Positions 26,640 through 36,568 of a stretch of DNA of 64,000 bases are shown in pieces. Position 1 is the stretch's first letter, and the number at the start of each line of letters is the position of its first letter. The notes under the pieces were generated by a model. That model saw only the letters and a program-made list of their open reading frames with translations. It was not told the origin of the DNA and made no database searches. Where the stretch lies: assembly GCA_002257025.1 (NCBI GenBank), contig NCHA01000001.1, positions 62,001-126,000 of the forward strand, written 5' to 3'. Position numbers and translations under genes: made by a program. The stretch is from Sphingobacteriales bacterium 16-39-50. Lineage in GTDB: Bacteria > Bacteroidota > Bacteroidia > Sphingobacteriales > Sphingobacteriaceae.

Positions 26640-28916
26640 ATGACATTGAATAAATATAAAAAGATTGCTGATGAGCTGTCAGTGACTGAGAAGCAGGTTA
26701 AAGTAACCATTGAACTACTTGATGAGGGAGGAACGGTGCCTTTTATAGCAAGATACCGTAAGGAAGCAACAGGGAGCCTTGACGAGGTTCAGATTGCGGC
26801 TATCCGCGATAGAAAGCAGCAGCTCGAGGAGCTTGATAAGCGGAGGGAAGCGATTCTGAAATCGATGAAGGAACTTGAGAAACTAACTCCGGAACTTGAG
26901 AAGCAAATAATGGAAGCTGAAACCATGACCATCCTGGAGGATATTTATCTTCCGTTTAAGCCAAAACGTAAGACCAAAGCATCTGTTGCAAGAGAAAAGG
27001 GTTTACAAGGTTTGGCAGATTTCATAATGAACCAGGATAGCACAGATCTTGATACCGAGGCCTCAAAATACATCAATGAGGAATCAGGAGTATTGAATAT
27101 AGATGACGCATTGAGCGGAGCAAGGGATATTCTGGCTGAGTTTATGGCAGAGCAGCCTGAACTTCGCAGCCGAATGCGTGAACTGTTCATTCAGACTGGC
27201 ACTTTTCATTCTAAACTCATCAAAGGGAAAGAGACAGAAGGGCAGAAATATAAAGATTATTTCGACTGGTCTGAACCCGTGAAAACCGCACCTTCCCATC
27301 GGGTATTAGCTTTGAGAAGGGCCGAGAAGGAAATTATTCTCACACTAGATATCGAAGTGCCTGAAGACGATGCGATCAGAATCCTGGAGGACTTATATAT
27401 AAAAGGATCAAACCTTTGTTCAGAACAGGTACGGCAAGCTGCTGCCGATGCATTTAAGCGTCTGATCAAACCTTCTATGGAAACAGAAATCCGTTTAATG
27501 ACCAAAAAGCAGGCGGATACAGAGGCAATTCGGGTCTTTGCGGAAAACGCCCGTCAATTGCTGTTAGCAGCACCGGTTGGCCAGAAACGTATAATGGCTA
27601 TCGATCCAGGTTTCAGGACAGGCTGTAAGCTTGTTTGCCTCGATGATCAGGGACAGTTAATTGAGAATACCAATATTTATCCTCATAATGGAGCTGAGGC
27701 CTCTAAGGAAGCTGCTAAAACCATAAAATTTCTGGTCGAAAAGTATAGAATTGAGGCTATTGCTATAGGAAACGGTACTGCTGGAAGGGAAACTGAAACT
27801 TTTGTTAGGTCATTGCAATTAACTGATATTGTTGTGGTTATGGTTAATGAAAGTGGTGCTTCCATATATTCAGCATCGGATGTGGCGCGGGAAGAGTTTC
27901 CGGATAAGGATATTACTGTCAGGGGAGCAGTTTCTATTGGCCGTCGCTTAATGGACCCTCTGGCAGAGTTGGTAAAGATCGATCCAAAATCGATCGGCGT
28001 CGGACAATATCAGCACGATGTAGATCAGAATCAATTACAGGCCTCACTAGATGATACCGTGATTAGTTGTGTGAATTCGATCGGAGTAGAATTGAATACT
28101 GCTTCAAAGCAGATTCTGGCTTATATTTCAGGGCTTGGTCCGCAACTGGCGCAAAATATTGTCGAGTACCGCAATAAAAATGGGGCTTTTAAAAGAAGAT
28201 CCGAACTAAGGCAAATTCCACGGCTTGGAGATAAGGCATTTGAACAGGCAGCAGGTTTTTTACGCATCAGGAATGCTGAACATCCACTAGACAGCAGTGC
28301 AGTGCATCCTGAGCGTTATGGTCTTGTTGAACAAATGGCTAAAGATCTGAACTGCAAAGTGGAAGACCTCATGAAAGATGAACAGCTGCGTCAAAAGATC
28401 AAATTGCAGAATTATGTCACTGAAACCGTTGGTCTGCCAACACTAAATGATATTTTAAAAGAACTGGCAAAGCCTGGTCTTGACCCGAGAGAGCAATTTG
28501 AAGCCTTTAGTTTTTCTGATGGGATCAATGCAATTACCGACCTCCATGTCGGGATGACTTTGCCGGGAATAATTACGAATATCACTGCTTTTGGCGCTTT
28601 TGTTGATATTGGTGTTCATCAAGACGGGCTGGTGCACCTGAGTCAAATGGCCGATAAATTTATTAAAGATCCAAATGAAGTCGTAAAAGTAAGTCAGAAG
28701 GTGATGGTCAGAGTAACTGAGGTAGATGTGAACAGAAAGCGTATCGCACTTTCAATGAAATCGGAAAATAAGCCGGAGCCAAGACCAAAACAGAATTATA
28801 ATCCTGCTCCAAAGCAATCAACTGTAAATCAGGTTAAAAAGGCCAGAGAGAAGGAAGCTGCTCCGGAAACCGATATAGCCATTAAGCTTGCTGCATTAAA
28901 GAATAAGTTTTCATGA
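26640..28916 (+). CDS. Tex-family RNA-binding protein (S1 domain)
   Basis: A 758-residue Tex/YhgF protein starting at the ATG at 26640 (an in-frame TTG lies two codons before). The Tex N-terminal helical domain, the YqgF/RNase H-like core (MAIDPGFRTGCKLVCLD near residue 320), the tandem helix-hairpin-helix part (ISGLGPQLAQNIVEYRNKNGAFKRR region, residues about 500-560) and a C-terminal S1 domain (MTLPGIITNITAFGAFVDIG, about 645-720) appear in the usual order. Family members bind nucleic acid and affect transcription and stress tolerance. A basic, proline/lysine-rich tail ends the protein. Confidence 0.94.
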   Translation: MTLNKYKKIADELSVTEKQVKVTIELLDEGGTVPFIARYRKEATGSLDEVQIAAIRDRKQQLEELDKRREAILKSMKELEKLTPELEKQIMEAETMTILEDIYLPFKPKRKTKASVAREKGLQGLADFIMNQDSTDLDTEASKYINEESGVLNIDDALSGARDILAEFMAEQPELRSRMRELFIQTGTFHSKLIKGKETEGQKYKDYFDWSEPVKTAPSHRVLALRRAEKEIILTLDIEVPEDDAIRILEDLYIKGSNLCSEQVRQAAADAFKRLIKPSMETEIRLMTKKQADTEAIRVFAENARQLLLAAPVGQKRIMAIDPGFRTGCKLVCLDDQGQLIENTNIYPHNGAEASKEAAKTIKFLVEKYRIEAIAIGNGTAGRETETFVRSLQLTDIVVVMVNESGASIYSASDVAREEFPDKDITVRGAVSIGRRLMDPLAELVKIDPKSIGVGQYQHDVDQNQLQASLDDTVISCVNSIGVELNTASKQILAYISGLGPQLAQNIVEYRNKNGAFKRRSELRQIPRLGDKAFEQAAGFLRIRNAEHPLDSSAVHPERYGLVEQMAKDLNCKVEDLMKDEQLRQKIKLQNYVTETVGLPTLNDILKELAKPGLDPREQFEAFSFSDGINAITDLHVGMTLPGIITNITAFGAFVDIGVHQDGLVHLSQMADKFIKDPNEVVKVSQKVMVRVTEVDVNRKRIALSMKSENKPEPRPKQNYNPAPKQSTVNQVKKAREKEAAPETDIAIKLAALKNKFS

Positions 28917-28943
28917 GGATATCCATTTATATTTACTAGCTAA

Positions 28944-30149
28944 ATGAGAATGGGAGATAATTTTGATGCTGTAATTATTGGTGGTGGTGCCTGCGGACTC
29001 ATGTGTGCTGTTCAGGCAGGATATCTCGAAAAAAGAACCCTTATTCTTGAGAAAAATGAAAAAATTGGAGCTAAAATTCTAATTTCAGGAGGTGGAAGAT
29101 GCAATTATACCAATTTGTACGCTTCAGAATCCAATTTTATTTCCGGAAATCCACATTTCAGCAAATCTGCCTTTTCGCAGTTTACTATTGAGGATACGAT
29201 TAGCTTTTTTGAGGCAAATGGTATTTTGGGTAAGGAAAAAACTCTTGGGCAATTATTTCCGCTTAGCAATAATGCAAAGGATATAGTGAGGGTTTTTGAG
29301 TCGCTTTGTGCTGACCTTGATCAGCAGATCATTTGTAATGCCGATGTTAAGGATGTTTTGAAAATGGAGGAGGGTGATTTTAAAATCAGCTATTCCAGAG
29401 CCGGAAAACTAAAGGAGATCAGGGTACCAAAGGTGGTAATTGCAACAGGTGGACTTCCTGTTCAGAAAATGGGCGCTACTGATTTCGGTCTTAGGGTAGC
29501 TCGGCAATTCGGGCTAAAGATAACCGATACAGCACCTGCACTCGTGCCGCTAACAATTACCGGGAAAGATGCTGAATGGTATGCTCAGCTTTCCGGAAAT
29601 TCAATATTCAGCAGGGTTTCCAATGACCGGATTAGTTTTGAAGAAAATATATTGTTCACACATTGGGGCTTAAGTGGCCCTGCTATCCTTCAGATTTCAT
29701 CCTATTGGCGGCCCGGAGAACATATTTCGATCGATCTGCTGCCCAATGATAGTATTACAGAGCTTATTCAGACCCAGAAATTAATTAATGGCCGTAAATC
29801 GCTTTCAGGTTTATTATCAGATCTGTTTACAAAGAAATTTGCCGATGCCTTAGCGAAATTTTTACCAGTTGAGAAGAATCTGGCATCATTATCAAAAGAA
29901 GATATTCAGAAAATTGATCAGTACATCCATCATTTCGATGTGAAACCTGCCGGTGACAAAGGTTATGATAAAGCCGAAGTGATGAGGGGAGGAGTGGCTA
30001 CCGATGAATTATCATCCAAAACACTGGAAGCAAAAAAAGTGCCTGGTTTATATTTTGGTGGGGAATGTGTGGATGTAACCGGATGGCTGGGTGGATATAA
30101 TTTTCAATGGGCCTGGTCGGCTGGTTTTGTTATTGCGCAGAATATTTAA
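28944..30149 (+). CDS. YhiN/HI0933-family NAD(P)/FAD-dependent oxidoreductase
   Basis: A 401-residue flavoprotein. The dinucleotide-binding motif VIIGGGACGLMCAVQAG begins near residue 10, GAKILISGGGRCNYTN is the family hallmark, VVIATGGLPVQKMGATDFG and the C-terminal YFGGECVDVTGWLGGYNFQWA complete it. Proteins of the HI0933 family have no settled reaction. It starts 27 nt after the tex gene on the same strand and may be cotranscribed. The start could also be the ATG two codons on (28950). A perfect hairpin follows the stop codon. Confidence 0.92.
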   Translation: MRMGDNFDAVIIGGGACGLMCAVQAGYLEKRTLILEKNEKIGAKILISGGGRCNYTNLYASESNFISGNPHFSKSAFSQFTIEDTISFFEANGILGKEKTLGQLFPLSNNAKDIVRVFESLCADLDQQIICNADVKDVLKMEEGDFKISYSRAGKLKEIRVPKVVIATGGLPVQKMGATDFGLRVARQFGLKITDTAPALVPLTITGKDAEWYAQLSGNSIFSRVSNDRISFEENILFTHWGLSGPAILQISSYWRPGEHISIDLLPNDSITELIQTQKLINGRKSLSGLLSDLFTKKFADALAKFLPVEKNLASLSKEDIQKIDQYIHHFDVKPAGDKGYDKAEVMRGGVATDELSSKTLEAKKVPGLYFGGECVDVTGWLGGYNFQWAWSAGFVIAQNI

Positions 30150-30150
30150 A

Positions 30151-30205
30151 AACGCAGACAGGGTTTTGAACCCTGTCTGCGTTATACAAAACCCTGTCTG
30201 CGTTT
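30151..30205. terminator. 15-bp hairpin plus a third arm copy between convergent genes
   Basis: AACGCAGACAGGGTT (30151-30165) and its exact complement (30169-30183) form a hairpin with a 3-nt loop. A second copy of the right arm follows at 30190-30205. It lies between the convergent flavoprotein and amidohydrolase genes, so termination in both directions is likely, although the T-run is weak. Confidence 0.6.
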
Positions 30206-30217
30206 ACCCCCAACTTT

Positions 30218-33200
30218 TTAATCACATTCCGGATGAGTGAAAGTATAGGTTTCAACATCTCCCGTTGGAATGCTAAAACTTTCTGATCTGCTCATCTGCC
30301 ACCAAAATAGGTTGCGCGCTTTTTCCCTGCTGATAGTTTCATTCATTGTTTCAGTATCATACACACGGCCATTAATGATCACATACTTGATTTTTTCGGT
30401 ATTTCTGATGTCATCAAGAGGATTTGCATCCAGAATAAGCATATCAGCCAATTTTCCGGTCTCCAGTGAGCCGATCTCTTTTGCCATGCCTAAATGCTCT
30501 GCACCATTCAATGTGGCACTTCTGATGGCCTGCAGGGACGACATGCCCCCCTGGGCAAACATCCATAACTCCCAGTGTGCTCCAAGTCCCTGTAGCTGAC
30601 CGTGTGCTCCCAGGTTTATTTTAGTTCCGCCATCTGACAGTTCTTTCGCAGCTCTGGCAACTTTAATATGGCCATAATCTGCAAATTCGGATGTAGTTCT
30701 TCTTCTTGACCTTGAGTCAACTATATATCTTGGTGTATAACTTAAGAGTCGTTCATTTTCCCAGACATTGGTACGGTCGTACCAGTAGTTTTCACCTGAC
30801 TGTGAACCATAGCTTACAATAAGTGTTGGAGTATAAGATGTTGTACTCTTATTCCATAATGCCTTTACGTCTTTAAACAAGGGAACCTGTGGTATATTAT
30901 GTTCTAAACTGGTATGTCCATCCTGGATATGAGTCAGATTATGAAAAAAGGTAGATCCGCCTTCAGGAACAACCTCTAACTGTAATTCCCTTGCAGCCTG
31001 TATTATTTGCTGACGCTGATCCCGCCTTGGCTGATTGTAGGACTTTACAGAAAAGGCCCCAACAGCTTTCATTCTTCTCAATGCTGAACGCGCATCATCC
31101 AGACTATTGACAACAGTTTTAAAATCCCCATCTGCACCATACAAAATAGTTCCTGTTGAATAAACCCTGGGTCCAACCATCGCACCTGATCTCACCATAT
31201 CTGCCTGGCTGAATACCATTTCTGTATTCGCAGATGGATCATGTGAAGTGGTAACACCAAAGGCAAGATTAGCATAATAACTCCAGTCCTGCTGCGGACT
31301 AACCCCATCAGAACTGGCTCTAAGATGACTGTGAACATCAATAATACCAGGCATAATAGTTTTTCCACTCGCATTGATGACTTTGACGCCTTCGGGAAGG
31401 CTTACATTTGTACCAATAGCTGTTATTTTGTTTTTATCTATTACAATTGTGCCATTTTCAATGACTTCATCACCTTTCATCGTTATAATCCTGGCATTGG
31501 TAATTGCAATTTTTCCTTCCGGAAGATCAGATTTTAAACGCAGATCAATATCTAATCCCAAAGAGTCTGATTTTGCTGTTTTTTCAGCGCCTGTCAGGAA
31601 GTTGAATGAACTTTTAATATCCTTTGAAAAATATTTAGGGCCAAGTGTCCAGTTCAATCGCTGTGAGTCTTTGCTCCAGTGAATATAGGTTCCGGCATCT
31701 TTACTCACTTTAGTAAGCGGCAATGATTTGTTATTAGATGAAAGATCCAATGCCATCCCGGTATTTGCAAAAGGAGTGATGTAAACATTGAAAAGTTCAG
31801 TAAATGCGATCCATTTGCCATCGGGGCTCGGACTAAACGCATTTGCATAGGTTGAAGTGTAGTGTGTTCTGATACTTCCACCATTCAAATCCATGCTTTT
31901 CAGTGCTTTTTTTCCTGCCTCAGAACTCTGGAAAAATATACGGCTGTCATTTGAATTAAAACCAGGACGAATACCATTGTTAAGAACTAAGCTGGGTGTC
32001 CCTCCGTTTGCCGGCATAATATAGATACCCGGATTTTTCCCGAATGCATAACCTAACACATCATTACCTACCCCTTTTCTATAAACAATTTTATCCCCCT
32101 GGTTTGAGAATTTCGGACTGTAATAATAACCCTTTTCAGTGCTGAGCCTCACAAATGAGGAGTCGGCTAAACTATATTTCATGATTGATCCGCGGTTATC
32201 ATCCGACCAGCTTACGTAAACCAGGGATTTGCCATCGGGACTGAATTCAGGTTCAAATTCAAATTCATTTCCCGTTGAGATCCGAGCCGGTTTTCCATTT
32301 GGAAGATCCTTTAAATAGATAAATCCGGCTGCATTGAATGCAATTTTTTTCCCATCAGGAGATGTACTTAACTGACGAATCATCTTAACTAAAAATTCTT
32401 CATTAAATACCTTCTGTTCATAATGAAGGGCATCAGTGATTGTTTGATTAACACTTACTTCAAATGGAATTTCAGACAGATATTGAGTCAATACCTCTAG
32501 TTTTATGATCTTTCCTTCTGCGTAAAAGATGATTTCCCTGCTGTCGGGGGTCCAGGCGAAATTGGGATAAAGCCCGAAAATTGCCCAGGCTTCCTGCTGA
32601 TCATGTGTAAGGTCATCATAAACCGACCATTCTTCACCGGTTTGCAGGTCCTGTATAAATAATTCAGTATTCAATCTAACTCTTCTGACAAATGCCAGAA
32701 ACTTACCGTCTGGTGAAATCTGAGGACGCATTGCACCCCCGCTGCCTCCGGCAACAGTTTCAATGATACCTGTTTCACGATTAAGTCTTCGGATATTGTA
32801 AATTTCACCGTTCGGGTCTTTGTTGTACTGAAATAAAGGGCCCGGACTTACATCCTCAGAGAAATAGACGTATTTTCCATCAGGTGAAATTTCAGGTTCG
32901 CCTGCATCCTGCTGGTCATTTTTTCTTTTTGTTAACTGAACCCCTTCACCACCTCCGGCAATATGATACATCCACATTTCTCCCGCTCCAAGTGAACGAC
33001 CACTTGTAAAATGCTTTCTGGCGATTAAATATTCACTGTCAGGAGTCCAGACGGCATTATTCAATAAGCGGAATGTTTCTTTGGTTATTGCCCTCTTACC
33101 TGATCCGTCAGCATTCATAATCCAGATATTATCTCCACCATCTTTATCACTGGTATAGGAAATATATTTACCATTAGGGCTAAATCTAGGTTGTACCTCT

Positions 33201-33454
33201 GAAGCCATACCCCCTGCGAGCAATGTTGCTTTTCCCCCTGTTACCGGCATTTTATAAATGTCGCCCAGGAGGTCAAAAACAATTACCTGCCCATCCGGAC
33301 TAAGATCAAGGTTCATCCATGTACCCTCATTGGTCTGAAAGTTTAATGATTTTGACGGTCCAGTAGGTTTTTCAACATTCCATTTTGGATTTTGCTGTGC
33401 AGATAGCTGGGAAGCCAGCAAAGCTAAAAAAGTAAGTATAAGTGCTCTCATCAT
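30218..33454 (-). CDS. Secreted beta-propeller amidohydrolase
   Basis: A protein of about 1078 residues, starting at the ATG at 33454 which yields a signal peptide (MMRALILTFLALLASQLSAQ). Residues about 30-640 form TolB/WD40-like propeller blades, with repeated SPDGKxIxF units (for example LSPDGQVIVFDLLGD, ISPDGKYVYFSED). Residues about 650-1050 are an amidohydrolase with metal ligands in IIDVHSHLRASSDG, SHDPSANTEMVF, HNLTHIQDGHTSLEH and INLGAHGQLQGLGAHWE. Such secreted Bacteroidetes proteins are probably periplasmic hydrolases of peptides or modified amino acids; the substrate is unknown. Confidence 0.9.
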   Translation of the reverse strand: MMRALILTFLALLASQLSAQQNPKWNVEKPTGPSKSLNFQTNEGTWMNLDLSPDGQVIVFDLLGDIYKMPVTGGKATLLAGGMASEVQPRFSPNGKYISYTSDKDGGDNIWIMNADGSGKRAITKETFRLLNNAVWTPDSEYLIARKHFTSGRSLGAGEMWMYHIAGGGEGVQLTKRKNDQQDAGEPEISPDGKYVYFSEDVSPGPLFQYNKDPNGEIYNIRRLNRETGIIETVAGGSGGAMRPQISPDGKFLAFVRRVRLNTELFIQDLQTGEEWSVYDDLTHDQQEAWAIFGLYPNFAWTPDSREIIFYAEGKIIKLEVLTQYLSEIPFEVSVNQTITDALHYEQKVFNEEFLVKMIRQLSTSPDGKKIAFNAAGFIYLKDLPNGKPARISTGNEFEFEPEFSPDGKSLVYVSWSDDNRGSIMKYSLADSSFVRLSTEKGYYYSPKFSNQGDKIVYRKGVGNDVLGYAFGKNPGIYIMPANGGTPSLVLNNGIRPGFNSNDSRIFFQSSEAGKKALKSMDLNGGSIRTHYTSTYANAFSPSPDGKWIAFTELFNVYITPFANTGMALDLSSNNKSLPLTKVSKDAGTYIHWSKDSQRLNWTLGPKYFSKDIKSSFNFLTGAEKTAKSDSLGLDIDLRLKSDLPEGKIAITNARIITMKGDEVIENGTIVIDKNKITAIGTNVSLPEGVKVINASGKTIMPGIIDVHSHLRASSDGVSPQQDWSYYANLAFGVTTSHDPSANTEMVFSQADMVRSGAMVGPRVYSTGTILYGADGDFKTVVNSLDDARSALRRMKAVGAFSVKSYNQPRRDQRQQIIQAARELQLEVVPEGGSTFFHNLTHIQDGHTSLEHNIPQVPLFKDVKALWNKSTTSYTPTLIVSYGSQSGENYWYDRTNVWENERLLSYTPRYIVDSRSRRRTTSEFADYGHIKVARAAKELSDGGTKINLGAHGQLQGLGAHWELWMFAQGGMSSLQAIRSATLNGAEHLGMAKEIGSLETGKLADMLILDANPLDDIRNTEKIKYVIINGRVYDTETMNETISREKARNLFWWQMSRSESFSIPTGDVETYTFTHPECD

Positions 33455-33493
33455 GTAATTATTCAATTGGACCCGCAATTTAGTAAATATTCA

Positions 33494-33501
33494 TAGTTTT
33501 G
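33494..33501 (+). promoter_or_regulatory. -7 box upstream of recQ
   Basis: TAGTTTTG matches TAnnTTTG, 71 nt upstream of the recQ start in the divergent region between recQ and the amidohydrolase gene. Confidence 0.4.
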
Positions 33502-33572
33502 AGTTTATCACCTATTAAATGAAGATTTCTTGATTTTATTGTGATAAATGATCTAAACCCGAGCGAACAAGA

Positions 33573-35471
33573 ATGACAATTCAATCTATCCTTTCTAAAT
33601 ACTGGGGTTTTTCAACATTCCGGCCATTGCAGGAGGATATTATTCAGTCAGTTCTGGAGGGTAATGATACACTTGCCCTTATGCCAACAGGCGGGGGTAA
33701 GTCACTGTGTTTCCAGGTTCCGGCACTTTTAAAGCCCGGTATTTGCATTGTTGTTTCGCCGCTCATTGCCCTGATGAAAGATCAGGTCGAGAATCTTAAA
33801 GAAAAGGGTATAAAGGCAATCGCAATTATTTCGGGTATGGGGAAAAGGGAAGTAGATATCGCACTGGATAATTGTATTTATGGAGACATTAAGTTTCTCT
33901 ATCTTTCACCTGAAAGACTTCTATCAGACCTTGTAAGAGAGCGTATCAGGTACATGAAAGTCAATCTGATTGCAATAGATGAAGCGCATTGTATATCGCA
34001 ATGGGGTTATGATTTCAGACCACCTTATCTTCATCTGACCGAACTAAGGGAGCTTCATCCGGAGATTCCGGTGCTCGCACTTACAGCAACAGCTACCGAA
34101 CGTGTTGCAGCAGATATTCAGGTAAAACTCAATTTTAAAAACAGACTGGTATTCAGGAAGTCATTTGAACGCTTAAATCTGAGTTATCTGGTTTATAATG
34201 AGGAAAATAAGCTTCGAAAGCTTATCTCTATTGCAAGGAATGTAAAGGGTTCCGGCATTATTTACGTCAGAAACCGACGGGAGACTCAGGAAGTTTCAAG
34301 ACAGCTTAATCTGGAAGGTATTATTAGTGATTTTTATCATGCCGGACTTGATACTCCATTAAGAATGAAAAAGCAGTCTGCCTGGAAGAATTCTGAGATC
34401 AGGATAATGGTTGCCACAAACGCATTTGGTATGGGGATTGATAAAGCAGATGTTCGTTTTGTAGTCCATCTGGATCTGCCCGAAAGCCTTGAAGCCTATT
34501 ATCAGGAAGCGGGCAGGTGTGGTCGGGATGAGAAAAAGGCTTATGCAGTTTTATTGTATAATAATGCAGACAAAGCACTAATTACAAAAAGACTAGATCA
34601 GCATTATCCTTCAATTGACGAGATTAAGCAAATTTACCATAATCTTGGAAATTATTACCAGCTTGCCTACGGGGCAGGGGAAGGCCTTTCTTTAGAATTT
34701 GATCTCGCAGACTTTTGCAACAGATTCAAGCTGGATCCGGTAAGAGCCATACATGCATTTAAGTTTCTTGAGCATGATGAATATCTTGCTTTGAGTGAAA
34801 CCGTGTTTCTACCCTCCAGGGTTCAGGTGCTCTTAACACATGAAGATCTTTATCGTTTTCAGGTCGGTCAACCGGCATATGATCACTTCATTAAGGTTTT
34901 ATTAAGATCATATGGAGGTATTTTTGAGCAGTTAGTAGGTATAAAGGAAAGCGACCTCGCCAAGAGGGTAGATATAAGCAGAACTGAAACAGTAAAAATA
35001 TTAAGTAAACTACATGAGCTCCAGATAATTACTTACATACCACTAACAGATAAACCTCATCTTAATTTTATAAAGCCAAGGGTCGACTCGCAGCATCTGT
35101 ATATTGACAGAAAATATCATGCTGATCGCTATCAGATTCATAAATCACAAATTGAGGCAGTTCTTGCTTATGCCGAAAACTATAAATGCAGGAGTCAGCA
35201 ATTACTCAATTATTTCAATGAAACTCATGCCAAGGTTTGCGGAGTGTGTGATGTTTGTATCGAAAATAGAAAGTTGAATAAGAAGGATAGCCAGAATGAT
35301 GAAATTATCAAGGAAATTTTGAATGAATTAAGCAAAAGTCCTTCTCATCTCGACCAGTTAATGGAAGCTATAAATACAGGTAATTCTAACGAAAGACTCA
35401 AAGTGATCAGAATGCTCCTTGATGCCGGAACGATAAAAGTGAATGGGGAGTTTTATTATTTAAAAGGGTGA
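33573..35471 (+). CDS. recQ: RecQ-type ATP-dependent DNA helicase
   Basis: A 632-residue superfamily 2 helicase, 3'-5' direction in the family. Walker A is MPTGGGKSLCF (K43), Walker B with the DEAH box is IAIDEAHCISQWGYDFRP, motif III is LALTATATERV, and motif VI is YYQEAGRCGRDEK. The RQC part ends in the zinc-binding set CRSQQLL and VCGVCDVC around residues 530-560. No clear HRDC domain follows; the last 70 residues are a short winged-helix-like tail. It belongs to the short RecQ type common beside a longer paralogue in Bacteroidetes. Role: recombination and repair of stalled forks. Confidence 0.94.
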   Translation: MTIQSILSKYWGFSTFRPLQEDIIQSVLEGNDTLALMPTGGGKSLCFQVPALLKPGICIVVSPLIALMKDQVENLKEKGIKAIAIISGMGKREVDIALDNCIYGDIKFLYLSPERLLSDLVRERIRYMKVNLIAIDEAHCISQWGYDFRPPYLHLTELRELHPEIPVLALTATATERVAADIQVKLNFKNRLVFRKSFERLNLSYLVYNEENKLRKLISIARNVKGSGIIYVRNRRETQEVSRQLNLEGIISDFYHAGLDTPLRMKKQSAWKNSEIRIMVATNAFGMGIDKADVRFVVHLDLPESLEAYYQEAGRCGRDEKKAYAVLLYNNADKALITKRLDQHYPSIDEIKQIYHNLGNYYQLAYGAGEGLSLEFDLADFCNRFKLDPVRAIHAFKFLEHDEYLALSETVFLPSRVQVLLTHEDLYRFQVGQPAYDHFIKVLLRSYGGIFEQLVGIKESDLAKRVDISRTETVKILSKLHELQIITYIPLTDKPHLNFIKPRVDSQHLYIDRKYHADRYQIHKSQIEAVLAYAENYKCRSQQLLNYFNETHAKVCGVCDVCIENRKLNKKDSQNDEIIKEILNELSKSPSHLDQLMEAINTGNSNERLKVIRMLLDAGTIKVNGEFYYLKG

Positions 35472-35575
35472 TAGCTTGTACTAAAATATGGGAATAAAAT
35501 CTCCACATTCCTGCTCAGTTACCGTTTGCCTACCAATATACCCATTAGAAATTTTGCAAATTCTCGCCTGCTATT

Positions 35576-35631
35576 AATAGCCTGCAGCTTTAGCTGGAGG
35601 TGTATGATGGTCTATAAATGGGCTTTAGCCT
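35576..35631. repeat. REP/MITE-like element, truncated copy
   Basis: AATAGCCTGCAGCTTTAGCTGGAGG (key parts AATAG, CAGC-TTTA-GCTG) at 35576-35600 resembles the left end of the element at 42657. GGGC-TTTA-GCC follows at 35620-35630. Located between recQ and the DUF2807 gene. Confidence 0.6.
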
Positions 35632-35721
35632 CAAAGTTCGACTTAAAATCCCGATTTCCAATTCTTATTTAATTATATTGTAACATAATTATTGCATCTG
35701 TTGTCAAAAGAAAAAAAGACC

Positions 35722-36444
35722 ATGAGAAATTTTTCGCTGAATTCAATTGCTTTTCTATCTGCAGCTGTTCTTTTATTATCATCCTGCAATGGATTTGACT
35801 GTATCAATGGCTCTGGTAATCAGGTTACTGAGAGCAGAGACATAGGAACATTTAATCAGGTTGAGACTAGTGGTTCTCTTAAAATAGTACTTAGTCAGGA
35901 TTCAACAAGTTCTATCAGAATTTTAGCAGATGATAATATTCAGAAAGAGATTCAGACTAGGCTTAGTGGAAATACGCTAAAAATTGACATTGAGGGGAAT
36001 TTTTGTGATGCCGGTCCGGTTACGATTTATCTGGGATCAAAGGACTATCAAAAAATTGAGTCTTCAGGTTCTGTTGAAGTTTTGAGCGAAGGAAAATTGA
36101 ACTTAAACGAGCTTGATCTGGAACTTCATGGTTCATCAAAAGTAATGCTCGATCTGAACGTAAAATCATTAAGGACATCTTCAAGCGGTTCCTCTGAAAT
36201 AGTTTTGAAAGGACAGGCAGGAATTCATGATCTGGATATGACCGGATCCAGTTCTGTTGAAGCTCTTGACTTTGTTGTAGGTGAATACCAGATTAACAGT
36301 ACAGGAGCAAGCAAATCCCGCATTAATGTATTGAACTCACTGGAAGTTAATTCCCGCGGAGCTAGTGAAGTTGAATATAAAGGAAAACCCTCTAAAATTG
36401 AAAAAGATAACTCAGGTGCTTCTGTGGTCAGAAGCATTAATTGA
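35722..36444 (+). CDS. DUF2807 (head-GIN) lipoprotein
   Basis: A 240-residue lipoprotein. I start at the ATG at 35722, giving a signal peptide with lipobox LLSSC; the in-frame ATG ten codons upstream adds a charged extension that does not fit. The mature part is a repetitive right-handed beta fold of the DUF2807/head-GIN type: GSGNQVTESRDIGTFNQVE, then repeats such as KIESSGSVEVL, LELHGSSKVMLDL, RTSSSGSSEIVLKG and NSTGASKSRINV. Such proteins are common in Bacteroidetes envelopes with unknown function. It stands alone between recQ and a transporter. Confidence 0.88.
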   Translation: MRNFSLNSIAFLSAAVLLLSSCNGFDCINGSGNQVTESRDIGTFNQVETSGSLKIVLSQDSTSSIRILADDNIQKEIQTRLSGNTLKIDIEGNFCDAGPVTIYLGSKDYQKIESSGSVEVLSEGKLNLNELDLELHGSSKVMLDLNVKSLRTSSSGSSEIVLKGQAGIHDLDMTGSSSVEALDFVVGEYQINSTGASKSRINVLNSLEVNSRGASEVEYKGKPSKIEKDNSGASVVRSIN

Positions 36445-36447
36445 TTC

Positions 36448-36463
36448 TCAATAGCTATCAGGT
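36448..36463. repeat. GATAGCTATC palindrome, degraded copy
   Basis: CTCAATAGCTATCAGG is a degenerate copy of CCCGATAGCTATCGGG, 4 nt after the DUF2807 stop codon. Confidence 0.5.
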
Positions 36464-36492
36464 TTTATAAATTTCGCGCAGATTAAATAAAT

Positions 36493-36522
36493 TATTAATT
36501 TAAGCTCTTTGTTAAATTAATA
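36493..36522. repeat. AT-only 11-bp inverted repeat
   Basis: TATTAATTTAA (36493-36503) and TTAAATTAATA (36512-36522) form a perfect 11-bp hairpin with an 8-nt loop. It lies 46 nt upstream of the UMF1 transporter gene and may be an operator. No regulator is indicated. Confidence 0.45.
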
Positions 36523-36568
36523 GGAGCAATGATAGACTAAGTCTGATCATCTGTTACAGCCCATATCT

